From the NCBI GenBank assembly GCA_902761265.1, contig CACWJV010000044.1, forward strand, positions 1 through 30,750: 30,750 nucleotides of DNA, given 5' to 3'. A program made the position numbers and the translations under genes. This document shows positions 16,551 through 23,049 of the stretch, piece after piece (position 1 is the stretch's first letter; the number at the start of each line of letters is the position of its first letter). The stretch comes from Oscillospiraceae bacterium (GTDB taxonomy: Bacteria; Bacillota; Clostridia; Oscillospirales; Acutalibacteraceae). The notes under the pieces are model-generated. The model had not been told where the DNA came from, ran no database searches, and saw only the letters and a program-made list of their open reading frames with translations.

Positions 16551-17645
16551 TCAGATTCTGACGGGCAGAACCAAAAACAGGAATGCTTCGCCTTCGACCG
16601 GCAAAATGAGGATCGGCTGATTGGCGCTGTTGAATTCAATCTTGATTTCGTCCGTTTCGCACGCTTTGAGCGCGTCGAGCATAAACTTACTGTTGAAACC
16701 GATCTCAAGATCCTGACCCTGAACGTCGGCTTCCATCTTATCGGTTGCCGTACCGATCGAGGTGATGGACGAAAACTTCATACGGTTTTGACCGACAACG
16801 CAGCGCACAGGGCTGGAACGGTCTGTGATGATCAGCGAGGTGCGCTCCACACATTCGATCACACGGCGGGTCTGCGCATGTACAGTGGTTGCGGCAGACA
16901 GCGGGATCGCCGCTTTGTAATCGATGAAGTTGCCTTCGAGCAGACGGGAGATGATGCGGTAGTCGCCGACTTCAAACAAAATGTGCCGTTTGCCGACGGA
17001 GATGGAATACATCGCCTCGTCGTCTTCGCTGAGCTTGACGATTTCACCGAGCGATTTTGCCGGTACAACAAAGCTGACCGGGTCGCCGCTGTAATCGATT
17101 TCTTCGCGGCGAATCGCGAGTCTTGCGCCGTCTACAGCCACCAACACGATCTTACCTTCGCTGATTTCAAACTTGACGCCGGAGTGCACCGGGTTCCGTT
17201 CGCTGGTGGAAACGGAGAAAATCGTTTTGCGGATCATATCTTTCAAAAGTCCCTGTTGGATCACGATCGGGAAGCCGCCGGAAATGGTAGGCAGATCGGG
17301 ATACTCCTCGGCGGAGGTGCCGATGATGGAATACTCCGTTTCGCCGCTCTTGATCTTGCAGATATTTCTTTCGTCGCTTTCGATGCTGACCGTCTCATCC
17401 GGGAGCATACGCAGAATATCGCAAAAATTCTTTGCATTCAGGATGATGCTGCCGTTTTCCTCCACTTCGGCTTCCAGATAGGTTTCCGTGCCGACCTCCA
17501 GATCGTAGCCGGTCAGGCGGATGGAGTCTCCGAGCGCGTCGATTAAAATACCTTCGATCGCCGGGATGGTGGATTTACTGGAAACGGTCCGCTGCACATT
17601 CATGCACAGCTTTGCAAGCTTTGCGCTGTCGCAAACGATTTTCAT
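16551..17645 (-). CDS. dnaN: DNA polymerase III beta sliding clamp
   Basis: DnaN forms the ring-shaped dimer that holds the replicative polymerase on DNA. The 364-aa protein begins MKIVCDSAKLAKLCMNVQR at ATG 17645 with GGAGG 8 nt upstream. It shows the three-domain clamp pattern: SKSTIPAIEGILIDA, NAKNFCDILRMLPDE, FVVPAKSLGEIVKL, and the conserved C-terminal end VLPVRI. It is the second gene after dnaA, in the standard order, and is intact. Confidence 0.96.
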   Translation of the reverse strand: MKIVCDSAKLAKLCMNVQRTVSSKSTIPAIEGILIDALGDSIRLTGYDLEVGTETYLEAEVEENGSIILNAKNFCDILRMLPDETVSIESDERNICKIKSGETEYSIIGTSAEEYPDLPTISGGFPIVIQQGLLKDMIRKTIFSVSTSERNPVHSGVKFEISEGKIVLVAVDGARLAIRREEIDYSGDPVSFVVPAKSLGEIVKLSEDDEAMYSISVGKRHILFEVGDYRIISRLLEGNFIDYKAAIPLSAATTVHAQTRRVIECVERTSLIITDRSSPVRCVVGQNRMKFSSITSIGTATDKMEADVQGQDLEIGFNSKFMLDALKACETDEIKIEFNSANQPILILPVEGEAFLFLVLPVRI

Positions 17646-17876
17646 GGTTTTTGCCTCCTCGCAAGAAAAGTAAGAATAAAGAATGTAGTAGTCTTAGTAG
17701 GGGATGTGAAAACATGGAAAACAGCGATGACGCCGCAGAAACAGGGCGTTTTCTTTTCTCACCGGCCTTTGAAAAAGCATGTGCAGAAATTGCAAAACGG
17801 CAGGCGGCTGTTTGTCAAACATGAAAAATGTGGAATCTTTCCTGTTAAAAGTGAAATAAACTGTGGAAAACTTTGG
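17646..17876. other. dnaA-dnaN intergenic region with DnaA-box-like sites
   Basis: 231 bp without a credible gene. It contains TGTGGAAAA (17862-17870), which is the complement of the relaxed DnaA box TTTTCCACA, and TGTGGAATC (17829-17837). In many Firmicutes the origin is bipartite with boxes before and after dnaA, so this could be the second half. A plus-strand reading crosses it but lacks coding character. Confidence 0.45.
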
Positions 17877-18389
17877 TTATTCGTTGATGTTTTTGATGAT
17901 GTCGTCCACGGTCGCTTTCAGCGTCATGTTTGTTGCAAGCTTGTTTTCCATTTCTTTGATCGAATAGATCATGGTGGAATAGTGCTTGTTGGAAAACTCC
18001 GCGCCGATCGCGCTCAAAGACAGGTTGGTCACTTCGTGAATGATATAAATCGCAACCTGCCGCGCCTGGGAGATGTTGGCGGAGCGTTTTTCCGACCGGA
18101 TGTCGGCCGGGCTGACGTTGAAGGTACGCGATACTTCATTGATGATGTTTTCAACGGTGACCGGCGTGGGCGGATTGTCACCCATAATATCGGAGATTGC
18201 GCGTTTCGCAATGGCGATATTCGGCCGGGCGCCTTCTACTTCCTGATAGGCCTTGATCTTTTTTACGGTGCCTTCGAGCTGGCGGATGTTCTTTTTGATG
18301 TTTTCCGCAATAAACGACACCACGTCGTCGCTGAGATCGACGTTGAGCTCTTCGGCTTTTTTCTTAACGATCGCCATACGCGTTTCCAG
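17877..18389 (-). CDS. dnaA: DnaA C-terminal part (lid and DNA-binding domain IV), out of frame
   Basis: This frame reads LETRMAIVKKKAEELNVDL, then the AAA+ lid (VSFIAENIKKNIRQLEG) and domain IV with the DnaA-box recognition helix region (GAEFSNKHYSTMIYSI) and the usual C-terminal helix ending at 17877. It lies in a different frame from the N-terminal part. An ATG at 18377 without a good ribosome-binding site could give a DNA-binding-only fragment. Domain IV itself looks intact. Confidence 0.9.
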   Translation of the reverse strand: METRMAIVKKKAEELNVDLSDDVVSFIAENIKKNIRQLEGTVKKIKAYQEVEGARPNIAIAKRAISDIMGDNPPTPVTVENIINEVSRTFNVSPADIRSEKRSANISQARQVAIYIIHEVTNLSLSAIGAEFSNKHYSTMIYSIKEMENKLATNMTLKATVDDIIKNINE

Positions 18390-19147
18390 CGCAGCCGTTC
18401 TTCGAGCGTAAGCATTTCGCGCGGCGGACGGTCGGACGAAAGCACAATCTGTTTGCCGGCGTTTTTGAGCGCCTCAAACGTGTGGAAGAATTCCTCCTGT
18501 GTGGTCTCTTTGTTCGCAATAAACTGGATATCGTCCACCAGCAGCACGTCGCAGCCGCGGTATTTGTCGTGGAAGGTACTGGTGCTGTGTTCCTTTAAAT
18601 GGTGGATCAGCTCGTTGGTAAAGTGTTCGCCGCTGATATAAAGGATCACTTCGTGCGGCCGCTGGCGTTTGATCTCGTGCATGATTGCGGACAGCAGGTG
18701 CGTTTTACCGAGACCGGAGTGGCCGTAGATAAACAGCGGGTTATACGCTTTGCCGGGATTGTTTGCCACATTCAGCGCCGCCGCGTGTGCAAAGCGGTTG
18801 GACGGGCCGATGATGAAGTTTTGGAAGGTATAGGCTGTTTCCTCCTCCGCGGTCGGCGAAGACTGCGGTTCGGCGGAAAAGCCGGTTTTGAGTTGTGACG
18901 AATCGTCCGGTGTTACATAATGCACACGGACGGGAAACCCGAACGCGTCGGCGCAGGCTTCCTCAATCAGCGAGGAAAACTTGTCTTCAATAATTTTGCG
19001 TTTAAAATCACTGATCGACAGCGTGATGGTATCGGACTGGAAGCTGACAAATTCCAAAGGCGAAAGCCAAACGTTATAGGCAACTTCCGTCACGCGGGAA
19101 CGCAGCAGTTCTTTGATTGATTCCCAGATCTCAACAAACGAATCCAT
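18263..19147 (-). CDS. dnaA: Chromosomal replication initiator DnaA, N-terminal part, deletion-frameshifted
   Basis: DnaA opens the origin and loads the replicative helicase. The start is ATG 19147 (MDSFVEIWESIKELLRS), with AAGGAGGTCGATC directly upstream. Domain I covers about 1-85, a short linker follows, then AAA+ domain III: Walker A GHSGLGKT at 142-149, Walker B LLVDDIQF at 202-209, sensor I VLSSDRPP near 236-241. After LTLEERLR (R253) the frame changes, and the tail to 18263 is out-of-frame. True DnaA resumes as LETRMAIV in another frame. The missing ~15-16 residues correspond to Box VII (SRF-x-WGL-x-x-DI-x-PPD), which carries the arginine finger. The remaining gene length requires a loss of 3n+1 nt. 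Since dnaA is essential, a sequence error is the simplest explanation. Confidence 0.93.
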   Translation of the reverse strand: MDSFVEIWESIKELLRSRVTEVAYNVWLSPLEFVSFQSDTITLSISDFKRKIIEDKFSSLIEEACADAFGFPVRVHYVTPDDSSQLKTGFSAEPQSSPTAEEETAYTFQNFIIGPSNRFAHAAALNVANNPGKAYNPLFIYGHSGLGKTHLLSAIMHEIKRQRPHEVILYISGEHFTNELIHHLKEHSTSTFHDKYRGCDVLLVDDIQFIANKETTQEEFFHTFEALKNAGKQIVLSSDRPPREMLTLEERLRWKRVWRSLRKKPKSSTSISATTWCRLLRKTSKRTSASSKAP

Positions 19148-19357
19148 GATCGACCTCCTTAATTTTTTCAAAACCGATGTTGCAAGAATGAAAGAAGTAT
19201 ATTATAATAGGTATACTTACATAATTACAAAAATATATAGATAGGCAGAATACTCTAATATAATTACATTACATTATAACATGTTTCAAAAGAACGTGTC
19301 AAGCATTTTTCCACATGTAAAAAACGAATGTGAAAAAAATGAAAGGTTGTGAAAAGA
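19148..19357. other. oriC: Putative oriC region between dnaA and nth
   Basis: The 210 bp between divergent dnaA and nth are markedly AT-rich at 19180-19290, unlike the GC-rich flanks, as expected for a DNA unwinding element. TTTTCCACA at 19307-19315 fits a relaxed DnaA box, and TGTGAAAA-type variants occur near 19330 and 19349. Genes point away on both sides. Few strict TTATCCACA boxes are seen, so exact borders are uncertain. Confidence 0.55.
19201..19230 (-). promoter_or_regulatory. Putative dnaA promoter
   Basis: On the minus strand, TTGTAA (19225-19230) and TATAAT (19201-19206) are separated by 18 nt. Transcription would start about 45 nt before the dnaA ATG. The match to a housekeeping sigma promoter is good, and it lies in the AT-rich origin segment. 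Confidence 0.6.
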
Positions 19358-19984
19358 ATGACAAAAAAACAGCGGGCCGCCCTTTGCGTAGCCGCTTTAA
19401 AAGAGGAATATCCCGACGCGCTGTGTTCGCTGGAATATACCGATCCGCTGCAACTGCTGATTGCCACGCGCCTGTCGGCGCAGTGTACGGACGCGCGGGT
19501 CAACCAGGTCACGCCGGCGCTGTTCGAAGCGTATCCCACACTCGATGCGTTTTGCGACGCAAAGGTGGAGGACGTGGAAGGATATATCCATTCCTGCGGC
19601 TTTTTCCGTGCTAAAGCGCGCGATATTGTCGCTATGGCGCAAAAACTGCGCGATGAATTCGGCGGCGTGGTTCCCGATACGGTAGAGGCGCTGACAACGC
19701 TGCCCGGCGTCGGCAGAAAAACGGCAAACCTGATTGTCGGCGACATCTATCACAAACCGGCGGTTGTGGCTGACACACATCTGATCCGCATCACAAATCT
19801 GCTGGGACTTGTTGCGACAAAGGATCCGAAAAAGGTGGAATTCGAACTGCGCGAGTTGCTCGATCCCGCGGAGAGCAATGATTTTTGCCACCGCTGCGTG
19901 CTGCACGGCAGAGCGGTTTGCATCGCAAGACGGCCGCAGTGTGACGGCTGCTGTATGAAGCCGTATTGCAAAAGCGCGAAATGA
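19358..19984 (+). CDS. nth: Endonuclease III (DNA glycosylase/AP lyase)
   Basis: Nth removes oxidised pyrimidines and cleaves the abasic strand in base-excision repair. I use ATG 19358 (MTKKQRAALC), with GAAAGG 11 nt upstream; a GTG at 19349 is an alternative. From this start the helix-hairpin-helix is LPGVGRKTAN with catalytic Lys121, and Asp139 follows in VADTHLIR. The 4Fe-4S cluster is C188-x6-C195-x2-C198-x5-C204, exactly the family spacing. At 208 aa the length is normal. It diverges from dnaA across the putative oriC and is the first gene of the rightward replichore. Confidence 0.95.
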   Translation: MTKKQRAALCVAALKEEYPDALCSLEYTDPLQLLIATRLSAQCTDARVNQVTPALFEAYPTLDAFCDAKVEDVEGYIHSCGFFRAKARDIVAMAQKLRDEFGGVVPDTVEALTTLPGVGRKTANLIVGDIYHKPAVVADTHLIRITNLLGLVATKDPKKVEFELRELLDPAESNDFCHRCVLHGRAVCIARRPQCDGCCMKPYCKSAK

Positions 19985-20016
19985 TCGCAAAACAGAAAAA
20001 TTTTTTGAAAAAACTA

Positions 20017-20045
20017 TTGACAAACCAAACACGTTATAATATAAT
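20017..20045 (+). promoter_or_regulatory. Consensus promoter of the tRNA-Met/tRNA-Glu unit
   Basis: TTGACA (20017-20022) and TATAAT (20040-20045) are both perfect and are 17 nt apart. This is an ideal housekeeping promoter placed about 33 nt before the first tRNA. Confidence 0.9.
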
Positions 20046-20077
20046 AATCGAGCGTTGCGGCAAGCAGTGCTCGTTGT

Positions 20078-20154
20078 GGCGGTATAGCTCAGTTGGCTAG
20101 AGCATTCGGTTCATACCCGGAGTGTCGTAGGTTCAAATCCCACTGCCGCTACCA
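20078..20154 (+). tRNA. tRNA-Met (CAT)
   Basis: 77 nt with encoded CCA. The acceptor GGCGGTA pairs with TGCCGCT, the D arm is GCTC/GAGC, the anticodon stem TTCGG/CCGGA carries the loop TTCATAC, so the anticodon is CAT. The form is elongator Met. One A-C mismatch is visible in the T stem (GTAGG against CCCAC). Confidence 0.95.
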
Positions 20155-20164
20155 TCTTTTAAAA

Positions 20165-20279
20165 TAACGGCTTCGGCTGTTGACATATAACAATAACAGC
20201 TCCGGCTGTTCACATATAGAAAATGACAGCTTCGGCTGTTCCAATATAAAAAACGAGAGCTTCGGCTCTTCACATATAA
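20165..20279 (+). repeat. Array of four UNCG-tetraloop hairpins between two tRNAs
   Basis: Four hairpins start at 20166, 20195, 20225 and 20255, with periods of 29, 30 and 30 nt. Each has a 6-bp stem such as AACAGC/GCTGTT closed by TTCG or TCCG, followed by CACATATA or a close variant. Unit 4 changes C to G and G to C on opposite arms (GAGAGC/GCTCTT), which keeps pairing, and unit 2 changes the loop within the UNCG family. This suggests selection on RNA structure. The array lies in the transcribed spacer between tRNA-Met and tRNA-Glu. Confidence 0.85.
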
Positions 20280-20354
20280 GGCCCGGTGGTCAAGCGGTTA
20301 AGACACCGCCCTTTCACGGCGGTAACACGAGTTCGATTCTCGTCCGGGTCACCA
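20280..20354 (+). tRNA. tRNA-Glu (TTC)
   Basis: 75 nt with encoded CCA. Acceptor GGCCCGG pairs with CCGGGTC, the anticodon stem CCGCC/GGCGG holds loop CTTTCAC with anticodon TTC, and the T stem ACGAG/CTCGT is perfect. It is the last chromosomal gene before the mobile region and a possible integration site. Confidence 0.95.
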
Positions 20355-20449
20355 CGCCCCTGTTGCTTGGCAGGGGCGCACCCTGCAGCTCAGGGCAGGA
20401 AGTTACTTTCTGAGGTTATCGTGTCTTGTTCGACTGAAATGAAAAAAGC

Positions 20450-20484
20450 GCAGGCAGTTCATAGCGAGCTGCCTGCTTTTTTTT
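20450..20484 (+). terminator. Bidirectional intrinsic terminator
   Basis: Perfect 8-bp stem GCAGGCAG/CTGCCTGC followed by eight Ts on the plus strand. The minus strand also has six Ts after the stem. It ends the tRNA unit and the leftward mobile-element genes, and overlaps the stop codon of the small ORF. Confidence 0.9.
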
Positions 20485-20641
20485 ATGCCGTTGCCGGTTT
20501 CGTTTTCGGAACCGGCGTCAGCTTTTCAATTTTGAGAATCTGAAAATGCACGGGCTTTTTCTCTAGTGGCGGAAGATGTTCCATATCAATCTTTCTGCTC
20601 AGCCTTGCATATTCCTGTTTTGTCCATTCTGCTGCGTTCAT
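20483..20641 (-). CDS. Small conserved-looking protein of the mobile element, function unknown
   Basis: A 52-aa reading beginning MNAAEWTKQEYARLSRKIDM at ATG 20641 and ending PKTKPATA. It has good codon character and fills the gap between the ParB-like gene and the terminator. The ATG lacks a ribosome-binding site. A strong AAAGGAGG instead precedes a TTG at 20681 in the neighbouring frame (LKKKWESQQTNYPH...), which reads into this ATG region before stopping. Either two tiny overlapping ORFs exist or a 1-nt error splits one protein of about 66 aa. I do not recognise the family. Confidence 0.5.
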   Translation of the reverse strand: MNAAEWTKQEYARLSRKIDMEHLPPLEKKPVHFQILKIEKLTPVPKTKPATA

Positions 20642-20725
20642 GTGGATAATTTGTTTGCTGCGATTCCCATTTTTTCTTCAAATCGCGTCCTCCTTTCCTC
20701 ATAGAATCTATTATCTGCATCAAAA

Positions 20726-21034
20726 TCACCTTGCGTCCCTCTCCCGATTTCGAAGGTAGCGGGCGTAGTGTTCACAGGCTATTTCAATAAAATCTTGCAG
20801 CTGTTTAATCGAATAGTTCGGCCTGAAACGACGGACGGATGCAACAGGAATTTTGATTATTTCTGCCTGGTTCGGTTTTGGCTGATCCAAAATCTGTTTC
20901 AGGCTTTCGGTTGTGAGCGTACCGTCATTGCTGCGTTTTTTCATTTGATTCGCCTGCGAATATGAGGGCGTTACCTCATTTTCGGCATAGTAATCATACA
21001 CTGCCTTTTGTGCCGCTTCCGAAAGATAGGAAAG
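20726..21034 (-). CDS. ParB-like protein, C-terminal part after an in-frame TAG
   Basis: This stretch is in the same frame as the N-terminal part and begins directly after TAG with LSYLSEAAQKAVYDYYAENEV, continuing to a stop at 20726. It contains a helical C-terminal region (SLKQILDQPKPNQAEIIKI; YSIKQLQDFIEIACEHYARY). A GTG at 21001 is the only internal start and has no good ribosome-binding site. It is best seen as the rest of one 277-codon gene. Confidence 0.7.
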   Translation of the reverse strand, partial: LSYLSEAAQKAVYDYYAENEVTPSYSQANQMKKRSNDGTLTTESLKQILDQPKPNQAEIIKIPVASVRRFRPNYSIKQLQDFIEIACEHYARYLRNRERDAR

Positions 21035-21562
21035 CTACACGGCCGGGCTGAGCGCGATCCGTCCTTCATCCACGAGATCAAGCAGCGGCTTGATCAAATA
21101 CGTCAAGCGGATATACCTCTGAATTTGAGTTTCACTTTCTCCGACATCGGCTGCAACCAGCCCGCGGGATGACTTCTGTCCGACTTGGACAGAAGTTTTG
21201 CCCTGATGAGCAAGCGCGTCAACTTTCATCTTATAAGCGAACGCTTTCTCGGACGGTAACAAACCTTCTCTCTGCAAATTGCTGTCTACCATACAAATCA
21301 CCGCCTCCTCTCGATCCATGGGACGAATAAAGGCAGGAATCATTTCGACCCCTGCCTTTTTACAAGCGTGTATGCGCCGGTGACCGCTGACAGTTTCATA
21401 GGTTCCGTTGGCCAAAGGTCTGACCAAAATCGGAAACATAACGCCGTAATCCGAAATGCTCTGAACGAGCAATTCCATAGCGAAATCATCCCTGACTTTG
21501 AATGGGTTTTCGCAAAACGGCACGCAGTGATCGACACGGATTTTTTCAAATTTCATATTCAT
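21035..21562 (-). CDS. ParB/RepB/Spo0J-family protein of the mobile element, N-terminal part ended by TAG
   Basis: A plasmid-type ParB-like DNA-binding protein. The start is ATG 21562, with AAAGGAAA upstream. The ParB N-terminal fold is clear: VSGHRRIHACKKAGVEMIPA and MVDSNLQRE correspond to the C motifs of ParB, and SETQIQRYIRLTYLIKPLLDLVDEG is the helix-turn-helix region. Translation halts at TAG after IALSPAV, where LSYLSEAA follows immediately in the same frame, as expected for an intact homologue with Glu (GAG) at that point. So one G-to-T change explains the break. It is the downstream gene of the relaxase block and probably assists element maintenance. Confidence 0.8.
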   Translation of the reverse strand: MNMKFEKIRVDHCVPFCENPFKVRDDFAMELLVQSISDYGVMFPILVRPLANGTYETVSGHRRIHACKKAGVEMIPAFIRPMDREEAVICMVDSNLQREGLLPSEKAFAYKMKVDALAHQGKTSVQVGQKSSRGLVAADVGESETQIQRYIRLTYLIKPLLDLVDEGRIALSPAV

Positions 21563-21647
21563 TTTTTATATTTCCTTTCTGCCCGTTCGGCCGATAGCGC
21601 AGCCAAGAATTCAAGATATTAAAAAGTTTAAGGGCCCGTCGAAAGCA

Positions 21648-22901
21648 TCAACGGTCAAGATCGTCCCGGTACCGATTTCGCGCATAATATTCGCGCCGCA
21701 TTCTTTCCCTTTCAGCCTTTTCTTCTGCCTCTTTGTTCGAAAACAAACCCTTGAGGTTATCAAGAAATCTATGAACGACTTCTGGAAAAGATTCCAGTGC
21801 GTCAAGAAACGGTTTGCACTTTTCGACAAGCTTATCGTACTTCCTTTGCAGGTTGCTGAGTGCATTCTGCACATCGTAATACAGACCGCGGTAATAGCGC
21901 TCGCTTTCCTGCAAACGGTTGATTTCTCCGCGGCTGGAAATGCCCTCTTTCGCAAGCGCCGTGAGTTGCTCATAGTCCTCTTTTGAAACAGAATACTTGC
22001 CGGTGACAGGACTTTTCTTTCCGGCTTTATCGATTTCAAGATAGGTCTTATGCAGCTCCTTTGCCGGTTCGTATGCGAGCTCGGCTTCTTGCTTTTTTTG
22101 CTCGATTTCATGCAGCCGTTCGGTATCTTTTTTGATCTGATATTGCAGCGATGAGAGATGCTCGACAGGGCTGCCTTTCATCCCGCGGGCGAATCCGGTG
22201 AAGCCGTGTTCGGTCATATGCTGATAGAATTCATCCTGCAAAACGCTGTAGGAAGCGCGGTACTTCTGCTTGCCGTTTGCACGAAAAATCTGCTTGCCGC
22301 GATCGTCATACATCGGTTCCGTTGACGCCCATTTTTTGGAATGACTGATCTGATGGATGACCTCTTTGACCGTACCGACCAAAGCCGGGTCTTTGCACCG
22401 TTTGCTATAGCGAACTTCTTTGTCAACCACCGGCATCGCGATCAGATGCATATGGTAATGATAGACCGCGCGGTCAAGGTCTTCACTGGCGGCAAGATTG
22501 ATCTCGTCGGCGTGCATGACGGCGGAAATGATGTTCCGTTCCCCATACTTTTCACAGGCATAATGGTACGCTTCTTCATAAAACTTTTTCGCGTATTCAT
22601 ATCCGCCGTGGTCTTCAAAATACATGGTGTTCACATCGAAGATCACCTCGTCAAAAAGCACCGCGTCGGCCCGTAATCCTTTGCGTGAAATCTCACCGGA
22701 CGCTTCCATTTCACGCAGAATATCCATATAGGATTTCTCTCCGGGATCTTTGAAATGGACGTTCATTGGGATCCGATACGGCTCAACATTTACGTTTCCG
22801 TAGTCCTTGTTTTTGCGCTCCACATGTCGCTCACACGCACCGATCTTTGCGGACGAATAGGTCTGTACACGGGCGCAGCTCATATTCTTTTCGTTTGCCA
22901 T
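21648..22901 (-). CDS. mob: MobV-family relaxase (Pre/Mob plasmid recombination enzyme)
   Basis: MobV relaxases nick at oriT and lead the strand during conjugative mobilisation. The 417-aa protein begins at ATG 22901 with AAAGGAGG upstream. Conserved parts are an N-terminal HVERKNKDY region, HADE at about 130-133 and the metal-binding cluster HYHMH at about 148-152, which together give the MobV H-x-D-E...H-x-H pattern. After the catalytic domain comes a long coiled-coil section (YQIKKDTERLHEIEQKKQEA onward) and a basic C-terminus (ERMRREYYARNRYRDD). A strong hairpin with an oriT-like nick sequence lies just upstream. It has no conjugation apparatus of its own here, so transfer would rely on a helper. 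Confidence 0.92.
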   Translation of the reverse strand: MANEKNMSCARVQTYSSAKIGACERHVERKNKDYGNVNVEPYRIPMNVHFKDPGEKSYMDILREMEASGEISRKGLRADAVLFDEVIFDVNTMYFEDHGGYEYAKKFYEEAYHYACEKYGERNIISAVMHADEINLAASEDLDRAVYHYHMHLIAMPVVDKEVRYSKRCKDPALVGTVKEVIHQISHSKKWASTEPMYDDRGKQIFRANGKQKYRASYSVLQDEFYQHMTEHGFTGFARGMKGSPVEHLSSLQYQIKKDTERLHEIEQKKQEAELAYEPAKELHKTYLEIDKAGKKSPVTGKYSVSKEDYEQLTALAKEGISSRGEINRLQESERYYRGLYYDVQNALSNLQRKYDKLVEKCKPFLDALESFPEVVHRFLDNLKGLFSNKEAEEKAERERMRREYYARNRYRDDLDR

Positions 22902-22937
22902 TGTCTGTCCTCCTTTCCTTCAGTTTTCTGCGAAGCA

Positions 22938-22975
22938 GGTTACACAACATTCTGCCGAATGTGTGTAACCCACTA
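22938..22975 (-). other. oriT: Candidate origin of transfer (oriT) upstream of the relaxase gene
   Basis: A 14-bp hairpin with one bulged base (GGTTACACAACATTC, 22938-22952, against GAATGTGTGTAACC, 22957-22970) has a 4-nt loop. Next to it, on the minus strand, is TAGTGGGTTA (22975-22966), one mismatch from the MobV nick sequence TAGTGTGTTA known from pMV158-type plasmids. It is 37-70 bp upstream of the MobV start, the usual place of oriT. A further stem (AGCCCC...GGGGCT) lies at 23010-23045. Confidence 0.65.
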
Positions 22976-23049
22976 TGACACTTTCAGCGAAGCTGCAAAG
23001 ATGTCCGTGGGCAAGGGGAGAGCCCCTTGACTCCCATACGGGGCTGCGC

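Noticed and set aside
20165..20279. CRISPR array
   Set aside because: Only four 29-30-nt units, each a hairpin with almost no unique spacer, and no cas genes; it lies inside a tRNA transcript.
21035..21037. Genome-wide recoding of TAG as a sense codon
   Set aside because: tnpV in the same element ends naturally at TAG (25218-25220) right before its terminator, so TAG acts as stop.
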